Source: an uncultured Clostridia bacterium
GTDB lineage: Bacteria > Bacillota > Clostridia > Christensenellales > Borkfalkiaceae
Assembly: GCA_947631905.1 (NCBI GenBank)
Contig: CANRND010000024.1
Location: 1-32,795 of the forward strand
DNA: 32,795 nucleotides
Direction of reading: 5' to 3'
Position numbers and translations under genes: made by a program. How positions within the stretch are numbered: position 1 is the stretch's first letter; every line of letters starts with the position of its first letter. This document shows, piece after piece, positions 24,034 through 31,163 of the stretch. The notes beneath the pieces are model-generated. The model did no database searches, had not been told where the DNA came from, and was given only the letters and a program-made list of their open reading frames with translations.

Positions 24034-24063
24034 AAGCGGGGCAATTTGCCCCGCTTGCTCCTT
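24034..24063 (-). promoter_or_regulatory. Terminator hairpin lying between Shine-Dalgarno and start codon
   Basis: Minus-strand order: hom stop TAA (24064-24066), AAGGAG (24058-24063), C, then stem AAGCGGGGC, loop AAATT, stem GCCCCGCTT (24034-24056), then TTTTTCT and the ATG of the ATP-grasp gene. The hairpin with its T run looks like an intrinsic terminator. When folded it also brings AAGGAG to an effective 8-base distance from the ATG, an ideal spacing. Confidence 0.75.
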
Positions 24064-25338
24064 TTACGATACGACGCGAAGCACCGTTTCGACTTTTGCG
24101 ATCTCCGAACCGTTCAGTTTGGCGACGGCGTTTTTGATCGCCTGTTCGTGCGTCTCGTGCGTGACGATGACGAGGGTCGCCTTGTCGCTCTCGGGCGTTT
24201 GCAAGAGTTCGAGAATGGAGATATTGTTTTTCCCGAAGATCGCGGCGATCTTGGAGAGGACCCCCGTTTTGTCGTTGACGGTCAGGCGCATGTAGTAAGC
24301 GCTCGCAAAGTCGGTGAGGAATTTGACGTCTTTTTCGGGGTTCGCATTGTTTTTGAATGTGGAATAGCGGGGTTCCGTGCGCGTGGAGGCATAGAGAATA
24401 TCACTGACGATAGCGCTTCCCGTGGGAAGATCCCCCGCGCCCTTGCCGTAGAGCATGAGATCGCCTACGGAATCTCCCGACAAAAATACGGCGTTGTTGC
24501 ACCCCGAGACGGAAGCGAGCGGGTGTTCTTTTTTGACAAAAGCGGGATGCACGCGCACCTCGATCCCCTCGTCAGATTGTTTTGCGATAGCGAGCAGTTT
24601 CAAGCGGTAGCCGAGCGCGTTGCCGCGTGCAATGTCCTCCGCGGTAACGCCCGTGATCCCCTCGCGCAAAACCTTAGTATAAGGGATCTTCGTATGGAAC
24701 GCGAGCGAGGAAAGAACGGAGAGCTTATATGCCGCGTCGAAGCCTTCCACGTCCGCGTCGGGGTCTGCTTCCGCATAGCCGAGCCGTTGCGCTTCTGCAA
24801 GCGCCGCCTCGTAAGAAGTCCCCTCTTCCGTCATTTTTGTGAGGATATAGTTGGTCGTCCCGTTGATGATCCCCATCATTGAGAGGATCTTGTTGGAATG
24901 CACGCCGTCGAGCAACGTGCGGATGATGGGAACGCCGCCCACGCAACTCGCCTCGAAGTAAAGGCCCGCGTTGTGGCGCTTTGCCGCCCGTTCGAGTTCG
25001 TGATAATATTTTGCGATCAATTCTTTGTTGCTCGTGACGACGGTCTTGCCGCCGTAGAGGACGTCGAGAACATAGTCGCGCGCCGCTTCCACGCCGCCGA
25101 TACACTCCACAACGATATTGACATCGGGATTGCAGGCGACTTCCGCGATATTGTGCGCCACGATGGCGTCGGGAACGCCCAGTTCTTGCAGGCGGTCCCG
25201 ATTAGGTTCGAGAACGCATTCGACGTTGACGTCAACGGCCTGCGTGGTTTTGTAAAATTCTCTGTGTTCGGTGAGGATGCGGTAAGTTCCGCCCCCCACT
25301 ACGCCGAGTCCGAGAATGGCTACGCCTACTTTTTTCAT
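24064..25338 (-). CDS. hom: Homoserine dehydrogenase with ACT domain
   Basis: A 424-residue NAD(P)-dependent enzyme reducing aspartate semialdehyde to homoserine, on the way to threonine and methionine. The Rossmann start VGVAILGLGVVGGGTYRIL is followed by NIVVECIGG, TSNKELIAKYYHEL near 112, and the signature YAEADPDADVEGFDAAYKLSVL near 195-216. The C-terminal ~85 residues form an ACT domain (YYMRLTVNDKTGVLSKIAAIFGKNNISI), normally the site of threonine feedback. Length is typical. Its ATG overlaps the coaX stop by 4 bases. Confidence 0.96.
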   Translation of the reverse strand: MKKVGVAILGLGVVGGGTYRILTEHREFYKTTQAVDVNVECVLEPNRDRLQELGVPDAIVAHNIAEVACNPDVNIVVECIGGVEAARDYVLDVLYGGKTVVTSNKELIAKYYHELERAAKRHNAGLYFEASCVGGVPIIRTLLDGVHSNKILSMMGIINGTTNYILTKMTEEGTSYEAALAEAQRLGYAEADPDADVEGFDAAYKLSVLSSLAFHTKIPYTKVLREGITGVTAEDIARGNALGYRLKLLAIAKQSDEGIEVRVHPAFVKKEHPLASVSGCNNAVFLSGDSVGDLMLYGKGAGDLPTGSAIVSDILYASTRTEPRYSTFKNNANPEKDVKFLTDFASAYYMRLTVNDKTGVLSKIAAIFGKNNISILELLQTPESDKATLVIVTHETHEQAIKNAVAKLNGSEIAKVETVLRVVS

Positions 25339-26123
25339 TTGGTATCCCCCCCAAAATTCAAATCATAGAGATATTTTAAGCCATAGAGAGTGAGCGTTTT
25401 GTCGATCACGTCGATGCACTTCGTTTCATGCGCGATGGTTTCGGAAAACCCTCCCGTCGCAATGGTCAGCACGTCCGTTTGGCAAAGCTCTCTCTTGATT
25501 TTTTTGACGATATATTCCACCAGGCCCGCAAAGCCGAACACGATGCCCGCCTGCATGTTGGTGACGGTGTTGGTTGCGATCGCGCTTTTGGGCGCTTCGA
25601 TCTCCACGCGCGGCAATTTTGCAGTGCCGTTGACTAAGCTGTCGAGCGAGCCTTTGATCCCCGGGGCGATCACCCCGCCGATGAACTCCCCCGCCTCGTT
25701 GAGAACGTTAAACGTGGTGGCGGTGCCGAAATCTACGATGACGATCGGTTTCCCCGCCCCGTATTTTTTGAGCGCGGCGACGTTGTTTACGATGCGGTCC
25801 GCACCCACTTCCCGCGCGTTGTCCGCCCGCATTTTCAGCCCCGTTTTGATGCCCGGACCGACCTGCATCGGTTTGATGTGCAGGTACAGATCGAGCATAT
25901 GCACGAGAGTGTAATCAAGGGACGGCACCACGGAAGAAACGATCCCGCCAGTGACCGCGCTCGCCTCGATCCCGTTAAAAGATAGCATGGCGAGAAGCTG
26001 GGTCCCGTATTCGTCCGACGTCTTTTTGAGATCGGTCGCCACACGGAAAGAAAGTTTCAGCGCGTCTTTGTCGAACACGGCATATTTGATATTGGAATTT
26101 CCGATGTCGATACAGAGGATCAT
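25335..26123 (-). CDS. coaX: Type III pantothenate kinase
   Basis: A 262-residue ASKHA-fold kinase, the first step of CoA synthesis, not inhibited by CoA in characterised members. The start MILCIDIGNSNIKYAVFD holds the phosphate-binding Asp. Later marks are GPGIKTGLKMRADNAREVGADRIVNNVAA near 94-122 and VDFGTATTFNVL near 134, then GGVIAPG. The ATG at 26123 has GGAGAAAGACC upstream and overlaps the ECF gene's stop by 4 bases; the frame upstream of that lies inside the ECF gene. Confidence 0.96.
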   Translation of the reverse strand: MILCIDIGNSNIKYAVFDKDALKLSFRVATDLKKTSDEYGTQLLAMLSFNGIEASAVTGGIVSSVVPSLDYTLVHMLDLYLHIKPMQVGPGIKTGLKMRADNAREVGADRIVNNVAALKKYGAGKPIVIVDFGTATTFNVLNEAGEFIGGVIAPGIKGSLDSLVNGTAKLPRVEIEAPKSAIATNTVTNMQAGIVFGFAGLVEYIVKKIKRELCQTDVLTIATGGFSETIAHETKCIDVIDKTLTLYGLKYLYDLNFGGDTK

Positions 26124-26764
26124 TGGTCTTTCTCCGCGGCGGGTACAAACAAGAACTTGTTTTGACTTTTCAGAGCAACTTTCATTACCCGCACATAGAT
26201 CGGTACTAAGACAAAACAGCAAGCCATTTCGATCGGGCTGTTGAAAGAAATCGCAACTTTGAATGCTGTGGCAAACGCATCACCGCCGAAAAAGGACATC
26301 ATAGTAAGAACAAGAACGGTGTTTATCAGCGCACCGATAGCGCCTGCAACAGCAGCGGGAATTGTTTCCCGATAAAAAATGTTTTTCTTTTTGCTATAAA
26401 TTTTCCCTTTTTTTTCTGCGTTTCCGAGAATTTTATGCGTGATGTAAGAAAGCAAGTGATAAATCCAATAGGCTCCTACTCCCATCAATACGCGTGGCAA
26501 TATGGAGATCAGAGGATTGTACATAGGAACGTAGCCGACCATAAAAGAGATGATAAAGGCACAAATGCCGAATATCGTTCCGCCGCAAAACTCATCTTTC
26601 CAATCACCGTAAAGGCAAAGTGCGATTGCCAATGGAAGTGACAGAAATGCAGGATTGATACCGAGGATACCTATAAAAACATAGGTTTCCAATGTCAGCA
26701 CCACAAAAATCAGCGCGGACATGACGCCAAGAAAGGCAACACGGTGAGCCACATCTTTTTTCAT
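26120..26764 (-). CDS. ECF transporter S component, probable pantothenate type
   Basis: A 214-residue membrane protein with about six hydrophobic segments, starting MKKDVAHRVAFLGVMSALIFVVLTLE, the usual ECF S-component opening with an AxxxA-like N-terminal helix. It would bind a vitamin and work with a shared ECF energising module (EcfA/A'/T), which is not in this window. The 4-base overlap with coaX suggests that the substrate is pantothenate, but this is inferred from context only. Base composition is more AT-rich than its neighbours, with more ATA and AAA codons, which may mean recent gain. Start at 26764 with GGAGGG 9-14 bases upstream; a further in-frame ATG at 26791 has no site. Confidence 0.8.
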   Translation of the reverse strand: MKKDVAHRVAFLGVMSALIFVVLTLETYVFIGILGINPAFLSLPLAIALCLYGDWKDEFCGGTIFGICAFIISFMVGYVPMYNPLISILPRVLMGVGAYWIYHLLSYITHKILGNAEKKGKIYSKKKNIFYRETIPAAVAGAIGALINTVLVLTMMSFFGGDAFATAFKVAISFNSPIEMACCFVLVPIYVRVMKVALKSQNKFLFVPAAEKDQ

Positions 26765-26882
26765 ATTCAATTCCCTCCATCGGATTTCCATGACGGAATA
26801 TCCGTGAAAATAAAGTATTTTGATGTCTCAAAACGGATGAAACCGATGCCGTATCTCTCCGCTTAGCGAGAACATCTGTATA

Positions 26883-26911
26883 ATTATATCAAATATTCGG
26901 TCGGTTGGCAA
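26883..26911 (-). promoter_or_regulatory. Promoter of the ECF-coaX-hom operon
   Basis: TTGCCA (26906-26911), a 17-base spacer and a perfect TATAAT (26883-26888) on the minus strand. The ~110-base leader to the ECF ATG includes a CTCGCT/AGCGGAG-type hairpin near 26855-26870; I recognise no riboswitch class. Confidence 0.8.
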
Positions 26912-27024
26912 CTAAATGAACGACGTTTCGGGTAACATTTTTTTCCTTAGGCACATAGCATAAAGTAGAAGCGGTTGCGGAGAAAAAATTACATACTTCC
27001 CGCCGCATTCAAGGAGGAAAAACT

Positions 27025-27219
27025 ATGAATAGCTGTCTGCAAGGCAATAGCTGCCTTTGGATTCTCATCATCCTGCTCATTTTGGGGACGTGCGGGAACG
27101 TTTTCAATTCGAGTGTGTTCACCGGTTGCGGTTTACCGATCCTCGTCGCGTTGCTCTATTGCATGTGGCGGAACGGCACGTTGCGTACCATTCTCGGCGG
27201 CTGCGGCTGCAACAACTGA
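27025..27219 (+). CDS. Small Cys-rich two-helix membrane peptide
   Basis: A 64-residue peptide that I do not recognise as a named family. It has two hydrophobic stretches (about 11-22, LWILIILLILGT, and 36-47, LPILVALLYCMW) and seven cysteines at 4, 10, 23, 35, 46, 60 and 62, ending GGCGCNN. AAGGAGG lies 9 bases before the ATG, and the gene has its own terminator, so it is very likely real. No consensus sigma-70 promoter is seen. CATAAAGTA at 26959-26967 resembles the -10 of sporulation sigma factors, but a partner -35 is lacking. A spore or envelope role is speculation. Confidence 0.72.
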   Translation: MNSCLQGNSCLWILIILLILGTCGNVFNSSVFTGCGLPILVALLYCMWRNGTLRTILGGCGCNN

Positions 27220-27256
27220 AAAAGCAATTCGGCGTTTTGAATCCGGTTCCATGAAA

Positions 27257-27284
27257 ACAGCCCTCCCGAGAGCGGGAGGGCTGT
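27257..27284 (+). terminator. Intrinsic terminator of the small membrane peptide gene
   Basis: An 11-base-pair ACAGCCCTCCC stem with a 6-base loop lies about 40 bases after the stop. T content after it is modest. Confidence 0.75.
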
Positions 27285-27350
27285 CGCGTGGTTGAAATAT
27301 AATTACGTCACCATGAGCTTGCCGAATGGGTGTCCGTATTATCATTAGGA

Positions 27351-27376
27351 CATTCCTCGACTGCGCTCGGAATGAC
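27351..27376. repeat. Dispersed hairpin repeat, copy B
   Basis: CATTCC, core TCGACTGCGCTC, then GGAATGACG. The stem ATTCC/GGAAT replaces ATGTC/GACAT of copy A while the core differs by one base, so pairing is kept by paired changes. Confidence 0.65.
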
Positions 27377-27400
27377 GTGATTGGAATGTTGCCCGCTGTT

Positions 27401-27922
27401 TTATTTATTTTTATATAACAACAGCGCCGCGATCGTCTTTGCGTCGCGGATCGCGCCGCTTTTCACAAGCCTGAGCGCCTCTTCAAGGGGCATTTTCACT
27501 ACGTCGAGAAATTCGTCCTCATCGGGGTGGCGGGTCCCACGGCGGATGTTTTTTGCCTCGTAGATATAGATTTTTTCATTGGAATAGCCGGGTGTGGGAT
27601 AAAGGACGGTGAGCGGGACGAGGTCGGCAACCAGCCCCGTCTCCTCTTCAAGTTCTCTTTTTGCCGCGGCGGAGGGGTCCTCGCCGAAATTGAGTTTTCC
27701 CGCGGGGATCTCCAAAAGTTCCTCTTTATATGCGTAGCGGAACTGCCGCACCAGCACGACGTTTTCCCCCTCCACACACAGTACGGCCGCGCCGCCCGGA
27801 TGCTCCACGATCTCGCGCTTGCAGAGATCGCCGTTGGGAAGTTCCGCGTCGTCGCACCGCAGATTAACGATCTTTCCTTTGTAAATATAGTTTTTGCGGA
27901 CGGTCTTTTCTTCAAGATCCAT
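27401..27922 (-). CDS. Nudix hydrolase, ADP-ribose pyrophosphatase type
   Basis: A 173-residue Nudix protein that probably splits ADP-ribose into AMP and ribose 5-phosphate. The Nudix box GKLNFGEDPSAAAKRELEEETGL (about residues 75-97) is complete, with G, E, REL, EE and G in place. It is preceded by VVLVRQFRYAYKEELLEIPAGKL, the usual ADP-ribose pyrophosphatase context, and a TPGYSNEKIYIYEA stretch follows near 110, where such enzymes carry a conserved Pro and Glu. The start lies 3 bases after the stop of the unknown 239-residue gene, making a two-gene unit. ADP-ribose is also a product of ADP-ribose removal, a possible loose link to the sirtuin at 22.3 kb. Confidence 0.9.
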   Translation of the reverse strand: MDLEEKTVRKNYIYKGKIVNLRCDDAELPNGDLCKREIVEHPGGAAVLCVEGENVVLVRQFRYAYKEELLEIPAGKLNFGEDPSAAAKRELEEETGLVADLVPLTVLYPTPGYSNEKIYIYEAKNIRRGTRHPDEDEFLDVVKMPLEEALRLVKSGAIRDAKTIAALLLYKNK

Positions 27923-27925
27923 TGT

Positions 27926-28645
27926 TTACAGCTCTCCCGCCAAGCGGAATATCTCGTTGCTGTTCTCGGCGGAACAGTCGGTCACCTGCAAAAAGTAAAG
28001 ATAGCCGCAAAGCAACGCTTTGAGTTCGGAATAGTCCCCTCTTCCCACCGCCGCATACAGCTCGTTCAGGATCATTTCCGCGGCGATCGCGTCCTCTTTC
28101 CCCAAAGAAAGCGCCGCAACGCGGGTGCGCTCCAACGAGATGCACTCCGAAAGTTTTTCGAGGCGGTTCTCCTCCTGTTTGCGTTTGAGGGCAGGCGCGT
28201 TCTGCTTGCCGAGGTCGGGATAACAATCCCGCACGATGTCGCGGAACGGGCGGATGACGCGGTCGGCAAAGAGCGCATAGCTCGCCGTGTAACTGCCGTC
28301 CTCGTAAAAGTAGCGGAGGAGAAAGTCGTTGAACTTCATGGCGCCGCTGTCGAAATCGGCGAGCAGGCAGAACACAAACGCCAAAATTTCGCTCCGCTCG
28401 GCGGGAAGATACGCTTCGCCGCGGGTGTATCTGCCGCCCTGCCCCGGTTCTTTCAGATAGGCCTTTTTGGCGGCGGGATAATCGAACCCTGCGGTGACGG
28501 CGGCGAACAGCCCCCTCAGCTCGTCGCAGGTGGCGATGGCGCGGAGGAGTTCCCCGATCTTTGTGTCTGCGAGGATAAATTTCCCCGTGATCAGCTCGTC
28601 GCAAGCGGTAAAGAAGCGTTGCATTTTCCCTTGATTATCTTCCAT
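27926..28645 (-). CDS. Conserved hypothetical protein (all-helical)
   Basis: A 239-residue soluble protein with no known motif. It is predicted to be mostly helical: FFTACDELITGKFILADTKIGELLRAIATCDEL at the start, a middle FVFCLLADFDSGAMKFNDFLLRYFYEDGSYTASYALFADRVIRPFRDIV, then a charged KRKQEENRLEKL helix and a tail with repeated Ala/Leu helices. I recall similar unnamed proteins in Clostridia but no function. The start at 28645 is preceded by AAAGGAC with 11-base spacing; Met8 (28624), with AAGGG close by, is an alternative. It is coupled to the Nudix gene (3-base gap). Confidence 0.75.
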   Translation of the reverse strand: MEDNQGKMQRFFTACDELITGKFILADTKIGELLRAIATCDELRGLFAAVTAGFDYPAAKKAYLKEPGQGGRYTRGEAYLPAERSEILAFVFCLLADFDSGAMKFNDFLLRYFYEDGSYTASYALFADRVIRPFRDIVRDCYPDLGKQNAPALKRKQEENRLEKLSECISLERTRVAALSLGKEDAIAAEMILNELYAAVGRGDYSELKALLCGYLYFLQVTDCSAENSNEIFRLAGEL

Positions 28646-28698
28646 GTCGGTTCCCGTCCTTTTCGGCATAATATCCAACTTTGTATTCTTCTTTTGCT

Positions 28699-28704
28699 AT
28701 TATA
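28699..28704 (-). promoter_or_regulatory. -10 box for the unknown/Nudix gene pair
   Basis: A perfect minus-strand TATAAT, 53 bases upstream of the chosen start. The -35 position reads TTTAAT and is weak. Confidence 0.45.
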
Positions 28705-28745
28705 GCACAAATCGGAAAATAATTAAAGTTTTTTTTGAAAATATC

Positions 28746-28774
28746 TTGATTTTGTCCTCGATTTTCGGTATAAT
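28746..28774 (+). promoter_or_regulatory. Promoter of the HPr-like operon
   Basis: TTGATT (28746-28751), a 17-base spacer and a perfect TATAAT (28769-28774); the leader is ~28 bases with a GGAGGAG ribosome site. Confidence 0.82.
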
Positions 28775-28808
28775 ATAGAAAATTTATGATGTATGGAGGA
28801 GACCAATC

Positions 28809-29036
28809 ATGAAATCTTTGAAAATTTCTCTCGAAATGGCACAGAAAGTAAAGGAATTTGTTACGCTTACCCAGGCCTGCGACTACGAGATCCTCTTGAA
28901 GAGCGGGAAATACGTTGTCGACGCGAAGTCCATCCTCGGCATTTTCAGCCTCGATCTGAGCAAGCCCCTTACGGTGGAAATTTACAGCGACGACTGCGCG
29001 GAGCTGTTGGCCCAGCTTCAAAACTTCGCGGCATAA
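28809..29036 (+). CDS. HPr-like protein without the phospho-histidine
   Basis: A 75-residue protein of HPr fold. The segment AKSILGIFSLDLSKPLTVEIYSDD aligns with the KSIMGVMSLGIAKG region of Bacillus HPr, putting Ser41 at the HPr-kinase site Ser46. Counting back the same 31 residues, the active His15 position is Met10 (EMAQKV against IHARPA), and Arg17 is Gln12. It therefore cannot pass phosphate in the sugar PTS, but it could still be phosphorylated on Ser, as Crh is in Bacillus. Strong GGAGGAG site; first of three plus-strand genes (DUF4364 and TSCPD follow). Confidence 0.82.
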   Translation: MKSLKISLEMAQKVKEFVTLTQACDYEILLKSGKYVVDAKSILGIFSLDLSKPLTVEIYSDDCAELLAQLQNFAA

Positions 29037-29060
29037 CCGAACCCAAAACAGTAACAGACG

Positions 29061-29084
29061 GCCGCTTAAAGTTTTTTAAGCGGC
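29061..29084 (+). terminator. Hairpin between HPr-like and DUF4364 genes
   Basis: A perfect 10-base-pair GCCGCTTAAA stem with loop GTTT. No T run follows (CAATTTGTG), so it may be partial termination or an RNA-stability element. Confidence 0.6.
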
Positions 29085-29122
29085 AATTTGTGTTAAAAAA
29101 GCACGCAAAGGAATAAGCCGCC

Positions 29123-29647
29123 ATGTTGGTAAAGGGAGAAACTTCCGTCAACAAGTTAATACTGCTCTTTGTATTCGATAAGATGGAATGCCCTCTCTCC
29201 GAGCGTACCTTGATCGATATGTGTACTTCATCCAACGACTGGATCAATTACATGGATTGCATGGTACTCATCCACAAATTGCTCTCGGACGGCTTTATCT
29301 GCGAGATCCCCAGCAGCGACGACCCGCTCTATACGCTCACGAGCGAGGGCAGGGAGACGCTCGCCAACTTTTACATCAATATCCCGAGAAGTCTCCGCGA
29401 AGAGATTTCGAGATTTGTCAAAAACAACAGCGCGAAGTTCCGTACCCGCCAGGACTGCAAGTCCGACTACTATCTGAACGCGGACGGCACCTATACGGTC
29501 TTTTTGAAGATCCTCGCCCCCATGCAGCCCATGCTTGAACTGAAATTTGTCGTTCCCGACAAAAAAACGGCGAGCTATATCTATAAAAAATGGGAGGACA
29601 AGGCTTCCGAGGTGTATTCGGTACTCTACGAAACGCTCGTTGACTGA
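29123..29647 (+). CDS. DUF4364 family protein
   Basis: A 174-residue protein matching the DUF4364 family as I remember it: NKLILLFVFDKMECPLSERTLIDMC near the start, DWINYMDCMVLIHKLLSDGFI, then YTLTSEGRETLANFYINIPRSLREEISRFV. The first ~85 residues look like a winged helix-turn-helix (YTLTSEGRE as the wing), so it may bind DNA; the C-terminal half is a mixed alpha/beta domain. No target is known. A GGAAT-type ribosome site is weak. It lies between the HPr-like and TSCPD genes on the same strand. Confidence 0.82.
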   Translation: MLVKGETSVNKLILLFVFDKMECPLSERTLIDMCTSSNDWINYMDCMVLIHKLLSDGFICEIPSSDDPLYTLTSEGRETLANFYINIPRSLREEISRFVKNNSAKFRTRQDCKSDYYLNADGTYTVFLKILAPMQPMLELKFVVPDKKTASYIYKKWEDKASEVYSVLYETLVD

Positions 29648-29657
29648 GAGGTAAACT

Positions 29658-29912
29658 ATGATCACATTTTCCCCCAAAGGCACCTGCTCCAAACAGATCG
29701 TGTTCGATCTGGACGAAGAGCATCGCATCCACAATCTGAAATTCATCGGCGGTTGCAGCGGCAATTTGCAGGGCATCAGCCGCCTTGTCGAAGGCAGAAC
29801 GGCAGAAGAGGTCATTCCTCTTTTGAAAGGCATCCGTTGCCGCCAGAACACTTCCTGCCCCGATCAGCTTGCGAAAGCGCTGGAAGAGCAGATCGTTCCG
29901 AAGGAAGCATAA
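29658..29912 (+). CDS. TSCPD-domain protein (TIGR03905 type)
   Basis: An 84-residue single-domain protein: ITFSPKGTCSKQIVFDLDEEHRIHNLKFIGGCSGNLQGI, then LKGIRCRQNTSCPDQLAKAL, which holds the namesake TSCPD. The same domain is found at the end of vitamin-B12-dependent ribonucleotide reductases, where it carries cysteines; as a free protein its role is unknown. Cysteines 9, 33, 61 and 67 could bind metal. GAGAGG lies before the ATG, 10 bases after the DUF4364 stop. Last gene of the unit. Confidence 0.9.
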   Translation: MITFSPKGTCSKQIVFDLDEEHRIHNLKFIGGCSGNLQGISRLVEGRTAEEVIPLLKGIRCRQNTSCPDQLAKALEEQIVPKEA

Positions 29913-29925
29913 CCGTTTTATAACG

Positions 29926-29956
29926 CAAAAAGCCTGCCGTAGCGGCAGGCTTTTTG
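29926..29956. terminator. Bidirectional terminator between TSCPD and sdaA
   Basis: CAAAAAGCCTGCCG, loop TAG, CGGCAGGCTTTTTG: a 14-base-pair stem with A and T runs serving two convergent genes. Confidence 0.93.
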
Positions 29957-29960
29957 TCTT

Positions 29961-31163
29961 TCAACTCACTTTATAGTTTTTGGCAAGCCCCCCCTCGCTC
30001 GTCTCGCGGTAGCGGGCGTTGAGGTCCTTGCCCGTCTCGTACATCGTGTGTACGATGAGATCGAACGAGATCTTTCTCGTGCCGTGCAGGACTTTGGCGA
30101 GTTCCGCGCTCGAAAGCGCGCGGAGCGCGGCGACTGCGTTGCGCTCGATGCACGGGATCTGGACGTACCCGCAGACGGGATCGCAGGTCAGCCCCAACTG
30201 ATGTTCGAGGGCGATCTCGGCGGCATACTCGATCTCGTCGATGGGCGCATTGAACAGGCGGCAAACGGCCGCGGCGGCCATGCTGGTCGCCGTTCCGACT
30301 TCGGCCTGGCAACCCGCCTCCGCGCCGCTCACGGACGCGTTCTGCTTGACGGTTACGCCGATCAATCCCGCCACGGCGAGCGCCGCAACGATGCGGTTGT
30401 CCGAATAGCCGTGCATCCTGCTCAGATAGAAGAGTACTGCGGGAAGCACACCGCATGCGCCGCAGGTGGGCGCCGTGACGATCGTTCCGCCGCTTGCGTT
30501 CTCCTCGCTCGTGGCGAATGCGAAAGCGCAGAGGTGCCTCTTCTCCATTTGGGGAGGCGTCTCCTCGCGGTCCACCGTCTCGAAGAGGGTTTTCGCCTTG
30601 CGGACGACCTTTAATTTCCCGGGCAGGGTCCCCTCTGCGGTAAGTCCCCTTTTGATCGCCGCCTGCATCGTCTGCCAGACTTCAAGCAAAAAGTCTTTGA
30701 TATGCTCGTCCTCGAAATCATACACCACTTGGTCGAGGGTACAGCCGCGGGCGTCGCAATATGCGATGATCTCTTCAAAATTTTTGAAAGGATAGACGTC
30801 CTTTTTGTCCGCCTCGGGTTCGCCGTATACCTGGATCGTTCCCCCGCCGACCGAGAGATAGGTCTGTTTCCCGACGGAACGGTTCCCGCAAAATCCCTCG
30901 ATGTCGAGGGTGTTGGGGTGCGGAAGATCCTCCCTGTCGTAGTTGAACACGATCTCGCAGGGCTTTGGCGCGAAAGTCGAGAGAATGATCTCGTCCGTCA
31001 GATGTCCTATTCCCGTATATGCGAGAGAGCCGTAGAGAGTGACGCGGAAGCGTTCCGCCTGCGGGTAGCGGGCAAGAAAGTGTTCTGCGGCGCGCTCGGG
31101 TCCCATTGTGTGGGAACTCGAAGGTCCCTTACCGATTTTATAAAGTTCTCGTAAAGATTCCAT
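29961..31163 (-). CDS. sdaA: L-serine ammonia-lyase, single-chain iron-sulphur type
   Basis: A 400-residue enzyme that deaminates L-serine to pyruvate and ammonia with a 4Fe-4S cluster. The beta-type domain comes first (IGKGPSSSHTMGPERAAEHF near 11, GSLAYTGIGHLTD near 45), then the alpha domain with SGGTIVTAPTCGACGVLPAVL near 224, SGAEAGCQAEVGTA near 280 and LTCDPVCGYVQIPCIERNA near 332, giving the cluster cysteines. It is a fused chain, shorter than the ~454 residues of E. coli SdaA. No good Shine-Dalgarno is seen before the ATG. A CGCCG/CGGCG hairpin (31176-31192) sits just upstream and could affect initiation. Confidence 0.95.
   Translation of the reverse strand: MESLRELYKIGKGPSSSHTMGPERAAEHFLARYPQAERFRVTLYGSLAYTGIGHLTDEIILSTFAPKPCEIVFNYDREDLPHPNTLDIEGFCGNRSVGKQTYLSVGGGTIQVYGEPEADKKDVYPFKNFEEIIAYCDARGCTLDQVVYDFEDEHIKDFLLEVWQTMQAAIKRGLTAEGTLPGKLKVVRKAKTLFETVDREETPPQMEKRHLCAFAFATSEENASGGTIVTAPTCGACGVLPAVLFYLSRMHGYSDNRIVAALAVAGLIGVTVKQNASVSGAEAGCQAEVGTATSMAAAAVCRLFNAPIDEIEYAAEIALEHQLGLTCDPVCGYVQIPCIERNAVAALRALSSAELAKVLHGTRKISFDLIVHTMYETGKDLNARYRETSEGGLAKNYKVS

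Noticed and set aside
24027..24044. A TTG start for the ATP-grasp gene at 24044
   Set aside because: It lies within the terminator hairpin and would add MPRFFS before a typical MKKAFIVIN start.
26765..26876. A riboswitch in the ECF operon leader
   Set aside because: Only a short weak hairpin is visible and no class signature (TPP, FMN, cobalamin or other) could be recognised.
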